Assembly: GCF_015667585.1 (NCBI RefSeq)
Contig: NZ_JADPEG010000017.1
Coordinates: 1 to 64,000, forward strand
Length of the DNA stretch: 64,000 nucleotides
Direction of reading: 5' to 3'
From: Clostridium sp. D33t1_170424_F3
GTDB taxonomy: Bacteria > Bacillota > Clostridia > Oscillospirales > Acutalibacteraceae
The translations under genes and the position numbers were made by a program. The notes under the pieces are model-generated. The model worked only from the letters and a program-made list of their open reading frames with translations. It did no database searches and was not told the DNA's origin. Below are positions 39,282 through 47,294 of the stretch, piece after piece (position 1 is the first letter of the stretch; every line of letters starts with the position of its first letter).

Positions 39282-41654
39282 ATGAGTGAAAAAATGCAGA
39301 GGCATTACCGTGCCCTGGAGCTGGATAAAATTTTACATCTGCTGGCGGAGGAGACCTCCTGCGATGCGGCGGCGGAGCTGGCGCTGGCACTGCGTCCGGT
39401 TTCGTCGCTGGCGGAGGTACAGCGATTGCTGGCGGAGACGGACGAAGCGCACACCATGATGGCGCGGTTTGGCGCGCCGTCCTTTGGCGGGCTGAAGGAT
39501 GTTTCAAATTCCCTGCGCCGCGCGGAGGCCGGAGGCACGCTGAACATGGCGGAGCTGCTGCGGGTCGCCATGGTCCTGCGTACCCTGCGCGGCATCATGG
39601 ACTGGCGCGGCAAAAGCGAGGGCGTAAAGAGCACGCTGGATTGGCGCTTTGAACAGATCATGCCGAATAAGTATCTGGAGGATCGCATCAACAACGCGAT
39701 TCTGTCGGAGGAAGAAATGGCCGACAACGCGTCCCCGGAGCTGGCGGCGATCCGCCGGAAGATCCGTTCGGCGTCCTCCCGCGCCAGAGAACAGCTGGAA
39801 AAGATGGTGCGCTCCCAGACGACGCAGAAGTATCTGCAGGATCCCATAATCACCATGCGCGACGGGCGCTTTGTGGTGCCGGTCAAAGCGGAATGCCGCG
39901 GCGACGTGCCCGGTCTGGTGCACGATACCTCGTCTTCCGGTGCGACGGTCTTCGTGGAGCCGATGGCGGTGGTGGAAGCGAATAACGAGGTGCGCGTATT
40001 GCTCTCCCGGGAGCAGGTGGAGATCGAGCGCATCCTGGCGGAGCTTTCCGCGGAAGCAGGCAACTTTGCGAGTGGGATTATCTCCGGCTACCGGGCCGCG
40101 GTGGAGTTGAACCTGATTTTTGCCAAGGCCAATTTGGGCTACAAGATGAAAGCCAGCATGCCGCTGGTCAACGACGAGGGGCAGATCGAGCTGAAGAAGG
40201 CCTGCCACCCGCTGATTGATAAAAACAAGGTGGTGCCGACGGACATCGAGCTGGGCCTGCGCTTCGATACGCTGGTCATCACCGGCCCGAATACGGGCGG
40301 TAAAACGGTTTCTTTGAAGACGGTCGGCCTGCTGACGCTGATGGCAATGTGCGGCCTGCTGCTGCCGGTCGCGGATAACAGCCAGATTTCCGTCTTTCAA
40401 AACGTGCTGGCGGACATCGGGGACGAGCAGAGCATCGAGCAGTCGCTTTCCACCTTTTCCGCGCACATGACGAATATCATCAAAATTTTCGATCAGGCGG
40501 ACGCTTCCAGCCTGGTTCTGCTGGATGAGCTGGGCGCGGGTACGGACCCGGTTGAGGGCGCGGCGCTGGCCATGTCCATTCTGGAAGCCATCCGCAACAA
40601 AGGCGCGCGCATCGCGGCGACGACGCACTACGCGGAGCTGAAAGCCTACGCGCTGCAAACGCCCGGGGTGGAGAACGCCTGCTGTGAGTTCGACGTGACG
40701 ACGCTGCGGCCCACTTACCGGCTGCTGATCGGCGTTCCTGGCCGTTCCAACGCGTTTGCAATCTCCCTGCGGCTGGGAATGGATTCGGGGATTGTGGAGC
40801 ACGCGAGGGCGCTGGTATCCAGCGAAAACACCCGTTTTGAAGATGTTGTACAGAGTTTGGAGGCCAGCCGCCAGAAGCTGGAAGCGGAGCGCAAAGAGGC
40901 GGAGCGCCAGCGCATGGAGGCCGAGGAGGCCAGCCGCGCGGCGAAAGAGCGCCGGGAATCCATTGACGCGGAAGCGGATAAAGAGATGGAGCGCGCGCGC
41001 CAGCGGGCGGCGGAGCTGATTGCCCGCACCCGCGGCCAGATCGACGCCATGCTCAACGAGATGGAGGAGCTGCGCAAGAAACAAAATAAAATTCTGACGG
41101 CGGAACAGAAGGCGAAGCTGAAGTCCGGCCTGCGCAGGCTGGAGGACGAAGCGGACCCGGTCAACCGGAAGGAGGGCGAGGACTATGTGCTGCCCCGCCC
41201 GCTGAAAAAGGGCGATACGGTCCTCATTTACGACATAGACAAAAAGGGAACGGTGTTGCAGCCGCCGGAAAAGGACGGCAAAACGGCGCTGGTACAGGCC
41301 GGCATCATACAGACGCGCGTGCCGGTGTCCAACCTGCGTCTGGTCAGTGAAAAACAGGCGAAAAAACAGCAGGGAACCGTGACGCGCAGTGTCAACCGCT
41401 CCAATGTGCGGGCCGCAATGGAGCTGGATTTGCGTGGACAAATGTCGGATGAAGCCATCATCAATGTGGACCAGTTCATCGATTCCGCACTGCTGGCGGG
41501 CATCAGCCAACTGACCATCATCCACGGCAAGGGCACGGGCGCGCTCCGTGCGGCGGTACAGACGCATTTGCGTCGTCATCCCAGCGTCAGGAGCTTCCGG
41601 CTCGGCACCTTTGGCGAGGGGGAAGCGGGCGTTACCATCGTGGAATTGAAATAA
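39282..41654 (+). CDS. mutS2: Endonuclease MutS2
   Basis: A 790-residue MutS2 protein: core and lever domains, ATPase with GPNTGGKTVSLKTVGL, LLDELGAGTDPVEGAALAMSILE and TTHYAELKAYA, a long coiled coil (about residues 510-620), and the C-terminal Smr nuclease domain LDLRGQMSDEAIINVDQFIDSALLAGISQLTIIHGKGTGALR. MutS2 limits recombination and, in B. subtilis, splits collided ribosomes, which pairs it functionally with RqcH at 4715. ATG at 39282 has GAGGAAAAAG upstream. Confidence 0.96.
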   Translation: MSEKMQRHYRALELDKILHLLAEETSCDAAAELALALRPVSSLAEVQRLLAETDEAHTMMARFGAPSFGGLKDVSNSLRRAEAGGTLNMAELLRVAMVLRTLRGIMDWRGKSEGVKSTLDWRFEQIMPNKYLEDRINNAILSEEEMADNASPELAAIRRKIRSASSRAREQLEKMVRSQTTQKYLQDPIITMRDGRFVVPVKAECRGDVPGLVHDTSSSGATVFVEPMAVVEANNEVRVLLSREQVEIERILAELSAEAGNFASGIISGYRAAVELNLIFAKANLGYKMKASMPLVNDEGQIELKKACHPLIDKNKVVPTDIELGLRFDTLVITGPNTGGKTVSLKTVGLLTLMAMCGLLLPVADNSQISVFQNVLADIGDEQSIEQSLSTFSAHMTNIIKIFDQADASSLVLLDELGAGTDPVEGAALAMSILEAIRNKGARIAATTHYAELKAYALQTPGVENACCEFDVTTLRPTYRLLIGVPGRSNAFAISLRLGMDSGIVEHARALVSSENTRFEDVVQSLEASRQKLEAERKEAERQRMEAEEASRAAKERRESIDAEADKEMERARQRAAELIARTRGQIDAMLNEMEELRKKQNKILTAEQKAKLKSGLRRLEDEADPVNRKEGEDYVLPRPLKKGDTVLIYDIDKKGTVLQPPEKDGKTALVQAGIIQTRVPVSNLRLVSEKQAKKQQGTVTRSVNRSNVRAAMELDLRGQMSDEAIINVDQFIDSALLAGISQLTIIHGKGTGALRAAVQTHLRRHPSVRSFRLGTFGEGEAGVTIVELK

Positions 41655-41695
41655 AACGGGGTGTTATTGTGACACGTGAGAAGGGGAAGAAGCAG

Positions 41696-42109
41696 ATGTG
41701 GATTCTGTTTGCGATCGGCTCGGCGGTGTTTGCGGCGCTGACCTCGATTCTGGCAAAAATCGGCATTGAGGGAATCGATTCCAACCTTGCCACGGCGATC
41801 CGCACGGTGGTGGTATTGCTGCTGGCCTGGGGGATCGTATTTGCGACGGGCTCTCAGGCGGGAATCGCCCATATTTCCGGGCGCAGCTTTCTGTTTTTAA
41901 TCCTGTCCGGATTGGCGACGGGGCTTTCCTGGATGTGTTACTACCATGCCATTCAAATTGGACCGGTGTCCAAAGTGGTGCCCATTGATAAATTCAGTGT
42001 GGTCATTACGATGGTGCTGGCGTTCCTGTTCCTGCACGAAAAACTGGATTTGAAAACCGTCATCGGCGGGCTTCTGATTACAGCGGGCACATTTGTGATG
42101 ATCCTGTAA
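41696..42109 (+). CDS. Short EamA/DMT-type transporter
   Basis: A 137-residue membrane protein with five hydrophobic segments, MWILFAIGSAVFAALTSILAKIGIEGIDSNLATAIRTVVVLL...GLATGLSWMCYYHAIQIGPVSKVVPIDKFSVVITMVLAFLFLHEKLD: a single EamA unit, so it must pair to form a transporter. Substrate unknown. ATG at 41696 follows AAGGGGAAG; a GTG at 41669 is possible. Confidence 0.87.
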   Translation: MWILFAIGSAVFAALTSILAKIGIEGIDSNLATAIRTVVVLLLAWGIVFATGSQAGIAHISGRSFLFLILSGLATGLSWMCYYHAIQIGPVSKVVPIDKFSVVITMVLAFLFLHEKLDLKTVIGGLLITAGTFVMIL

Positions 42110-42153
42110 GCCGTATAAAGCGGACGGGCGGTTCATAAAAATAACATGGGCGG

Positions 42154-42191
42154 GAGGCTCAGGCGGCGACGTACTGCCTGGGCCTCTCTTT
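42154..42191 (+). terminator. Terminator after the EamA gene
   Basis: GAGGCTCAGGC pairs with GCCTGGGCCTC (one G-U) and is followed by TCTTTG. Confidence 0.6.
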
Positions 42192-42236
42192 GAAAGTAAA
42201 TGAACTTCCAGGTTATGGAAAGAAGGAGGACGGTAA

Positions 42237-42914
42237 ATGGAAGAGAAAAAGAGGAGCCGGAAAGGGCTGGTTGCTGTTGTTATCGTTTTGGCGGTATTGA
42301 TCGGCGGGGTCGGTGTCACTGCTGGTCTGGCGCTGAGCGACCCGTACGCGGACGCCGTCAGCGCCGGCGTCCAGCCGGATACGACGGTGCGCAAGCTGAT
42401 GGACGCCGTTTTAACGGGGGACCCGGTGATGCTCACCCGGGATGAGGTCAACGGCCTGATAGCGGAGAAGTTGGCCGCACTGCCGGCGGAGGGCATACAA
42501 CTGCTGGATTTGCAGTGCGTCTCCACAAAAGAGGGCTGCGCGGAATTCTATGCGCCGGTTTCCTTCCGCGGCCTGCGCCTGCCGCTCAGCGCGCGGCTGG
42601 AACTTGGGTGTGACGGGGAAGGACTCTGGGCAAACGTACAATCCGTCCACCTCGGCCGCCTGCCGGTTCCGCCGCAGTGGATGCTTGAGGCGGTGAAAAG
42701 CGCTGCTCCGCCGGAGGTCTCTGTTGAAGATGAGAGGATTTCCATGCCGGCGTCCTTTTTCGATGAAAACATCCTGGGCGGCAGCGTCGGGCTGACGGTA
42801 CAGTCGCTTTCTGTCACGGATACCGGCTTTTTAGTCGATGTGGCCGGAAACCTCGACCGCCTGGAGGAGGGAATTCGTCAAAAGCTGAGCGATTTTCTGC
42901 GTGGCAGCTATTGA
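42237..42914 (+). CDS. Membrane-anchored extracytoplasmic protein, unknown
   Basis: A 225-residue protein with an N-terminal signal anchor (KGLVAVVIVLAVLIGGVGVTAGLAL, residues 9-33) and an outer domain (about 45-225) that alternates strands and short helices (VMLTRDEVNGLIAEKLAALPAEGIQLLDLQCVSTKEGCAEFYAPVSFRGLRLPLSARLELG). Layout and size recall YpmS/DUF2140-type proteins, but I am not sure of the family. ATG at 42237 has AAGGAGG upstream. The consensus promoter of the next unit overlaps its stop codon. Confidence 0.7.
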   Translation: MEEKKRSRKGLVAVVIVLAVLIGGVGVTAGLALSDPYADAVSAGVQPDTTVRKLMDAVLTGDPVMLTRDEVNGLIAEKLAALPAEGIQLLDLQCVSTKEGCAEFYAPVSFRGLRLPLSARLELGCDGEGLWANVQSVHLGRLPVPPQWMLEAVKSAAPPEVSVEDERISMPASFFDENILGGSVGLTVQSLSVTDTGFLVDVAGNLDRLEEGIRQKLSDFLRGSY

Positions 42915-42939
42915 CAATTTTTCGGAAGTGTTGTATAAT
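42911..42939 (+). promoter_or_regulatory. Consensus SigA promoter of ylxM-ffh
   Basis: TTGACA (42911-42916) and TATAAT (42934-42939) with 17 bases between: a perfect match. It overlaps the stop codon of the upstream gene. Confidence 0.85.
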
Positions 42940-42945
42940 TGCCAA

Positions 42946-42968
42946 CTGTAAAGCAAATAACTTTACAG
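42946..42968. promoter_or_regulatory. Palindrome at the ylxM-ffh transcription start
   Basis: CTGTAAAG (42946-42953) and CTTTACAG (42961-42968) form a perfect inverted repeat around CAAATAA, directly at and after the expected +1. It may be an operator or a 5' mRNA hairpin just above the GGAGG at 42974. Confidence 0.5.
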
Positions 42969-42984
42969 ACAAGGAGGGCAGGAC

Positions 42985-43347
42985 GTGGCGAAGAATCTGG
43001 AGATCTCCCTGCTGCTGGATTTCTACGGCGAAATGCTGACAGAAAAACAGCGCGAGGTGATCGAATTCTATTACAACGACGACCTGTCTCTTTCTGAGAT
43101 TGCGGACAACGAGGGCATTACGCGCCAGGGCGTGCGCGATTCGATCAAGCGGGCGGAACACCAGCTTCTGGAGATGGAAGCGCGTCTCGGACTGGCAAAG
43201 CGGTTCCGCGAGGTGCGGGACGGCCTGGAGCGCATCAGCGATTCGGCCCGCCGTATTCAGGACTATAACAAACAGCATGTGTATTCCCGCGACATCGAGG
43301 AGAATACGCGGATGATATTGGAGCTTGCACAGCAGTTGTGCGAATAA
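42985..43347 (+). CDS. ylxM: YlxM-family DNA-binding protein
   Basis: A 120-residue sigma-factor-like HTH protein: LLLDFYGEMLTEKQREVIEFYYNDDLSLSEIADNEGITRQGVRDSIKRAEHQLLEMEARLGL. YlxM is encoded before ffh across Firmicutes and is thought to modulate the SRP pathway. GTG start at 42985 with AAGGAGG upstream. Its end is 25 bases before ffh. Confidence 0.92.
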   Translation: MAKNLEISLLLDFYGEMLTEKQREVIEFYYNDDLSLSEIADNEGITRQGVRDSIKRAEHQLLEMEARLGLAKRFREVRDGLERISDSARRIQDYNKQHVYSRDIEENTRMILELAQQLCE

Positions 43348-43372
43348 CCTTGCAGGCGAGAGGAGATTTGCT

Positions 43373-44683
43373 TTGGCATTTGAAGGATTGGCAGATAAGC
43401 TTTCCGCGGCCTTTAAACGGCTGAAGTCGAAGGGCAAGCTGAGCGAAGCCGATGTAAAAGAGGCGATGCGAGAGGTGCGCTTGGCGCTTCTGGAGGCCGA
43501 CGTCAACTATAAGGTTGCTAAGGAATTTACAAAGAAAATTACGGACCGTGCCATCGGCGCAGAGGTTATGGAGAGCCTGACGCCCGCGCAGATGGTGGTC
43601 AAGATTGTAGATGAAGAGCTGACGGCCCTGATGGGCGGCGGCGAAACGCGTTTGGTATCCCCGGCCAGCCCGCCTGCCATCATCATGATGTGCGGCCTGC
43701 AGGGCGCCGGTAAAACGACGCATGCCGGCAAGCTGGCGAAGATGCTGAAAGGCCAGGGGCATCGCCCCCTTCTGGTCGCGGGCGACATTTACCGCCCGGC
43801 GGCGATCAAGCAGCTGCAGGTGGTCGGTTCGAAGGCGGGCGTGCCCGTTTTTGAAATGGGCACCGAAAAGCCGGTGAAAATCTGTAAAGAGGCGATCAAG
43901 CGGGCAAAAGACTACGGCAACGACTATGTCATTATCGATACGGCGGGCCGTCTGCAGATCGACGAAGTGCTGATGGACGAGCTGAAGAACATTCAGGAGG
44001 CCGTCAATCCCTCGGATATTCTGCTGGTGGTCGACGCTATGACTGGTCAGGAAGCCGTCAACGTGGCCAAGACGTTTGACGAAAAGCTTTCCATCACCGG
44101 CGTAATCCTCACCAAGCTGGACGGCGACACCCGCGGCGGCGCGGCGCTCTCCGTGCGCGCGGTAACAGGCAAGCCGATCAAGTTCGCAGGCACGGGCGAA
44201 AAGCTGGAGGACCTGGAGGTCTTCCACCCGGACCGCATGGCTTCGCGTATCCTCGGCATGGGCGACGTGCTCACGCTGATTGAGGACGCGCAGAACAAGA
44301 TGGACCAGAAGGCGGCGGAGAAGGTTTCCCGCCGGATGCTGGAAAATAAAATGGACCTCAATGACCTGCTTGACCAGTTTACACAGATCAAGCGCATGGG
44401 GCCGCTGAAATCCGTCCTCAGCAAGATGCCGGGCATGGAGAAGCAGCTCAAGGATGTGGACATTGACGACCGCGACATGGACCGCATGGCGGCGATCATT
44501 CTTTCCATGACGAAGGAAGAGCGCGAAAAGCCGTCGGTCATCAACCCGTCCCGCAAGCGCCGCATTGCGGCGGGCAGCGGCATGCGGGTGGAGGACGTCA
44601 ACCGCCTGCTGCGCCAGTTTGAGCAGATGCAGAAGATGATGAAGCAGCTGCGCGGCAAGGGCAAGAGGCGCTTCGGCTTCTGA
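43373..44683 (+). CDS. ffh: Signal recognition particle protein Ffh
   Basis: A 436-residue SRP GTPase that binds signal peptides and 4.5S/scRNA and targets membrane proteins. It has the N domain ([44 protein letters not shown]), the G domain with [15 protein letters not shown] and [25 protein letters not shown], and a Met-rich M domain ([16 protein letters not shown]...[27 protein letters not shown]). TTG at 43373 follows GAGGAGA. The glycine/lysine-rich end (GKGKRRFGF) is normal. Confidence 0.96.
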   Translation: MAFEGLADKLSAAFKRLKSKGKLSEADVKEAMREVRLALLEADVNYKVAKEFTKKITDRAIGAEVMESLTPAQMVVKIVDEELTALMGGGETRLVSPASPPAIIMMCGLQGAGKTTHAGKLAKMLKGQGHRPLLVAGDIYRPAAIKQLQVVGSKAGVPVFEMGTEKPVKICKEAIKRAKDYGNDYVIIDTAGRLQIDEVLMDELKNIQEAVNPSDILLVVDAMTGQEAVNVAKTFDEKLSITGVILTKLDGDTRGGAALSVRAVTGKPIKFAGTGEKLEDLEVFHPDRMASRILGMGDVLTLIEDAQNKMDQKAAEKVSRRMLENKMDLNDLLDQFTQIKRMGPLKSVLSKMPGMEKQLKDVDIDDRDMDRMAAIILSMTKEEREKPSVINPSRKRRIAAGSGMRVEDVNRLLRQFEQMQKMMKQLRGKGKRRFGF

Positions 44684-44757
44684 AAACCGGATATCTTACA
44701 CCGAGGGAATTCCCTTGTTTAAGATCATACAAACGATTTGTTATGGAGGTGAAAATC

Positions 44758-45000
44758 ATGGCAGTTAAGATCAGACTGCGCAGAATGGGCGCCAAGAAGG
44801 CTCCGTTCTACCGCATTGTTGTTGCAGATTCCCGTTATCCGCGCGATGGCCGTTTCATTGAAGAAATCGGCACATACGATCCGATGCAGGAGCCGTCCGT
44901 TGTGAAGGTCGACGCTGAGAAGGCGAAGAAGTGGATTTCCAACGGCGCACAGCCCACCGATACCGTGAAGGCTCTGTTCAAGAAGAACGGCGTTCTTTAA
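44758..45000 (+). CDS. rpsP: Small ribosomal subunit protein bS16
   Basis: An 80-residue bS16: [45 protein letters not shown] at 44758 follows GGAGG by eight bases. The run ffh-rpsP-khpA-rimM-trmD is the usual order. Confidence 0.97.
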   Translation: MAVKIRLRRMGAKKAPFYRIVVADSRYPRDGRFIEEIGTYDPMQEPSVVKVDAEKAKKWISNGAQPTDTVKALFKKNGVL

Positions 45001-45029
45001 TTGGTTATGTGTTGCACACGGAGGTTAAC

Positions 45030-45263
45030 ATGAAGGAATTGCTGACTGCAATCGCTCAGGGCCTTGTGGAGGACCCGTCCGCCGTTTCCGTCGATGTCGA
45101 CGAGCCCGGGCAGGATGGTTCCGTCGTTTATCATCTGCATGTTGCGGAGAACGACATGGGCCGGGTTATCGGCAAGCAGGGACGCATCGCGAAAGCGATC
45201 CGCGTCGTGATGCGCGCCGCGGCGACCCGCACCAACGGGAAGATTTCTGTCGAAATCGACTGA
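45030..45263 (+). CDS. khpA: RNA-binding KH-domain protein KhpA
   Basis: A 77-residue single-KH protein with the GxxG loop in MGRVIGKQGRIAKAIRVVMRAAA. KhpA pairs with KhpB (Jag) in binding small RNAs and controlling cell elongation in streptococci. ATG follows GGAGG. A hairpin with a T-run follows. Confidence 0.94.
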   Translation: MKELLTAIAQGLVEDPSAVSVDVDEPGQDGSVVYHLHVAENDMGRVIGKQGRIAKAIRVVMRAAATRTNGKISVEID

Positions 45264-45270
45264 GCATAAA

Positions 45271-45305
45271 GGGGGGCTGACGTTTGTCCGCCCTCTCTTT
45301 TTTAT
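45271..45305 (+). terminator. Moderate terminator after khpA
   Basis: GGGGGGC (45271-45277) pairs with GCCCTCT (45290-45296) with two G-U pairs, followed by CTTTTTTATT. It may only partly separate rpsP-khpA from rimM-trmD. Confidence 0.55.
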
Positions 45306-45342
45306 TACATCAAGAAAATCCTTGGATTTTCCACTTCTAAAT

Positions 45343-45418
45343 GTAACAAAAAATCTTTTCCTACCAGGCCAACCAGGAAAGCGCTCAGGAATTGAGAAAA
45401 CACAGCTATTTTTTATAT
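45343..45418 (+). repeat. Dispersed intergenic element, copy B
   Basis: A 76-base stretch starting GTAACAAAAAATC and ending GCTATTTTTTATAT, matching copies A (23807) and C (27117, minus). It lies between the khpA terminator and rimM, 22 bases before the rimM start. TTTCCT can pair with AGGAAA and CTCA with TGAG inside it. A separate small palindrome GAAAATCC-TT-GGATTTTC is at about 45314-45331. Confidence 0.6.
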
Positions 45419-45439
45419 AAGCAAACCAGGAGGAATAAC

Positions 45440-45955
45440 ATGCGGAATCAATATTTGGAAGCAGGCCGGATCGTGGGGACGCACGGCGTCCGCGGGGAGC
45501 TGCGCGTGGAGCCGTGGTGCGACTCTGCCGCGTTTCTGGCGAAGCTGTGCAATCTGTACGGGGAACGCGGCGCGGAGAAATTGAAAGTGGTTTCCTCCCG
45601 CGTGCACAAGAGCCTGTTGCTGCTTCAGCTGGAAGGTGTGGATACAGTGGAACAAGCGGACATGCTGCGCGGGAAAATTCTCTACCTGGACCGCGCGGAC
45701 GTGAAGCTGCCCAAGGGCCAGTATTTCATGCAGGATATGATCGGCCTGACCGTCCTGGACGCGGATACGGGAAAGCGCTATGGCCTGCTGACTGAGGTCA
45801 TGCGGACCGGCGCCAACGACGTATACCAGGTAACCGGGGAGGACAAGGTAAACTACCTGGTCCCCGCCATTCCGGATGTGGTGCGGGAGGTGGATATTGA
45901 CGCCGGCGTGTTGAAAATCCGGCCGCTGAGGGGGATTTTTGAAGATGCGGATTGA
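45440..45955 (+). CDS. rimM: Ribosome maturation factor RimM
   Basis: A 171-residue protein needed for 30S head maturation: [22 protein letters not shown], and a PRC-barrel second half ([52 protein letters not shown]). ATG at 45440 follows CAGGAGGA; an upstream frame extension lacks a binding site. It overlaps trmD. Confidence 0.95.
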   Translation: MRNQYLEAGRIVGTHGVRGELRVEPWCDSAAFLAKLCNLYGERGAEKLKVVSSRVHKSLLLLQLEGVDTVEQADMLRGKILYLDRADVKLPKGQYFMQDMIGLTVLDADTGKRYGLLTEVMRTGANDVYQVTGEDKVNYLVPAIPDVVREVDIDAGVLKIRPLRGIFEDAD

Positions 45956-46685
45956 CATCCTCACGCTCTTTCCGGAGATGTGTGAAACCGTGATGGCGGA
46001 GAGCATCATCGGCCGTGCGCGGCGGCGCGGCGCGGTCCAGGTGTGCTGTCACCAAATCCGTAATTTTGCGTATGATAAACATAACCGGGTAGACGATACG
46101 CTCTTCGGCGGCGGAATGGGAATGTTGCTGATGGCGGAGCCGATCGCGCTGTGTATGGACAACGTGATCGAGCAGCTCGGGGAAAAGCCGCATGTGCTGT
46201 ACATGTCCCCCCAGGGAAGCGTGCTGACGCAGGAAAAAGTGAAAGAATTGGCAGGATTTGAGAATATTGCCATTCTATGTGGGCATTATGAAGGTGTGGA
46301 CGAGCGCGTGCTGGACGCGTACGTCGACGAAGAAATTTCCATTGGAGATTATGTGCTCACGGGCGGCGAGCTGCCAGCCATGGTGGTAGCGGACGCCGTA
46401 TGCCGCATGAAGGACGGCGTGCTCTCCGGCGACGAATGCTTCGAGGAGGAGAGCCATTACAACAGCTTGCTGGAATATCCGCAGTATACGAGGCCGGCTG
46501 TCTGGCGCGGAAGAGAAGTCCCTCCGGTGCTGCTGACAGGGCACCATGCCAATATTTCCCAATGGAGAAGAGAACAGTCTCTTTTGCGCACTTTGCACAA
46601 AAGACCCGATCTTCTGGCGCGGGCAGAGCTCACAAAAGCGGACAAAAAGTTTCTTTCTTCGTTGGAAATTCATGTGGAAAAATAA
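45945..46685 (+). CDS. trmD: tRNA (guanine(37)-N1)-methyltransferase TrmD
   Basis: A 246-residue SPOUT methyltransferase making m1G37. [84 protein letters not shown] (the trefoil knot). The ATG lies eleven bases before the rimM stop. Confidence 0.96.
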   Translation: MRIDILTLFPEMCETVMAESIIGRARRRGAVQVCCHQIRNFAYDKHNRVDDTLFGGGMGMLLMAEPIALCMDNVIEQLGEKPHVLYMSPQGSVLTQEKVKELAGFENIAILCGHYEGVDERVLDAYVDEEISIGDYVLTGGELPAMVVADAVCRMKDGVLSGDECFEEESHYNSLLEYPQYTRPAVWRGREVPPVLLTGHHANISQWRREQSLLRTLHKRPDLLARAELTKADKKFLSSLEIHVEK

Positions 46686-46841
46686 TAAATCCCTGTACAT
46701 TTTGCCTGATTTTGTCAGGCGGCCCATCGAAAAGATATGGTATACGGTACAAAAGTTTTCAACAATTACGTTAAGTTGCACAAAGGAGCGGGGGACATAA
46801 AAGGTGCGATTCGGTTATCAATCCAAAGTTTTTCAAATTTG

Positions 46842-46869
46842 TTGACGGCATTCCGAATTGTGATATAAT
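46842..46869 (+). promoter_or_regulatory. SigA promoter of the HPr gene
   Basis: TTGACG (46842-46847) and TATAAT (46864-46869), 16 bases apart, about 80 bases before the start codon. Confidence 0.75.
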
Positions 46870-46948
46870 AACTAGCAAGATAGAGTTTAGTAGGTTGTGT
46901 TGTTTTGCTTTGATTTTTGATTATGATTTTTTTAGGAGTGGATTAAAA

Positions 46949-47212
46949 ATGTGCGTAAAAGAGGTATTGGTTCAGAATCAGGTAGGATTGCATGCGCGTC
47001 CGGCAACGTTCTTTATCCAGAAAGCAAATGAGTATAAATCCTCTATTTGGGTGGAAAAGGAAGAAAGACGCGTCAATGCGAAAAGTCTGTTGGGCGTACT
47101 GTCCCTCGGCATCGTTGGCGGTACATCCATCCGCATCATTGCTGACGGCGCTGATGAGGAAGAAGCTGTAAACAACTTGGTCGATTTGGTCAAGTCCGGT
47201 TTTGCAGAATAA
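46949..47212 (+). CDS. HPr-family phosphocarrier protein
   Basis: An 87-residue HPr: MCVKEVLVQNQVGLHARPATFFIQKANEYKSSIWVEKEERRVNAKSLLGVLSLGI. His15 (PTS phosphorylation by EI) and Ser46 (HPr kinase site) are both present, so it could act in sugar uptake and in catabolite control, unlike Crh, which lacks His15. It stands alone with its own promoter and terminator, without ptsI. ATG follows AGGAGTG. Confidence 0.93.
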   Translation: MCVKEVLVQNQVGLHARPATFFIQKANEYKSSIWVEKEERRVNAKSLLGVLSLGIVGGTSIRIIADGADEEEAVNNLVDLVKSGFAE

Positions 47213-47224
47213 GTCGCTCACCAG

Positions 47225-47257
47225 ACAGCACCGCTTTCACAGGCGGTGCTGTTTTTG
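47225..47257 (+). terminator. Terminator of the HPr gene
   Basis: A 10-bp stem ACAGCACCGC/GCGGTGCTGT followed by TTTTGTTT. Confidence 0.88.
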
Positions 47258-47294
47258 TTTGCAGGGAACATAAAAGAGAGAGGAGGGCGCGTCC

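Noticed and set aside
39504-41579. A 691-codon open frame on the minus strand across mutS2
   Set aside because: It is the mirror of a high-GC, strongly biased coding sequence; the plus strand gives a complete MutS2 and the minus frame shows no family pattern and no binding site.
46690-46725. GCCTGA-TTTTG-TCAGGC hairpin after trmD as terminator
   Set aside because: No U-tract follows and the stem is only 6 bp.
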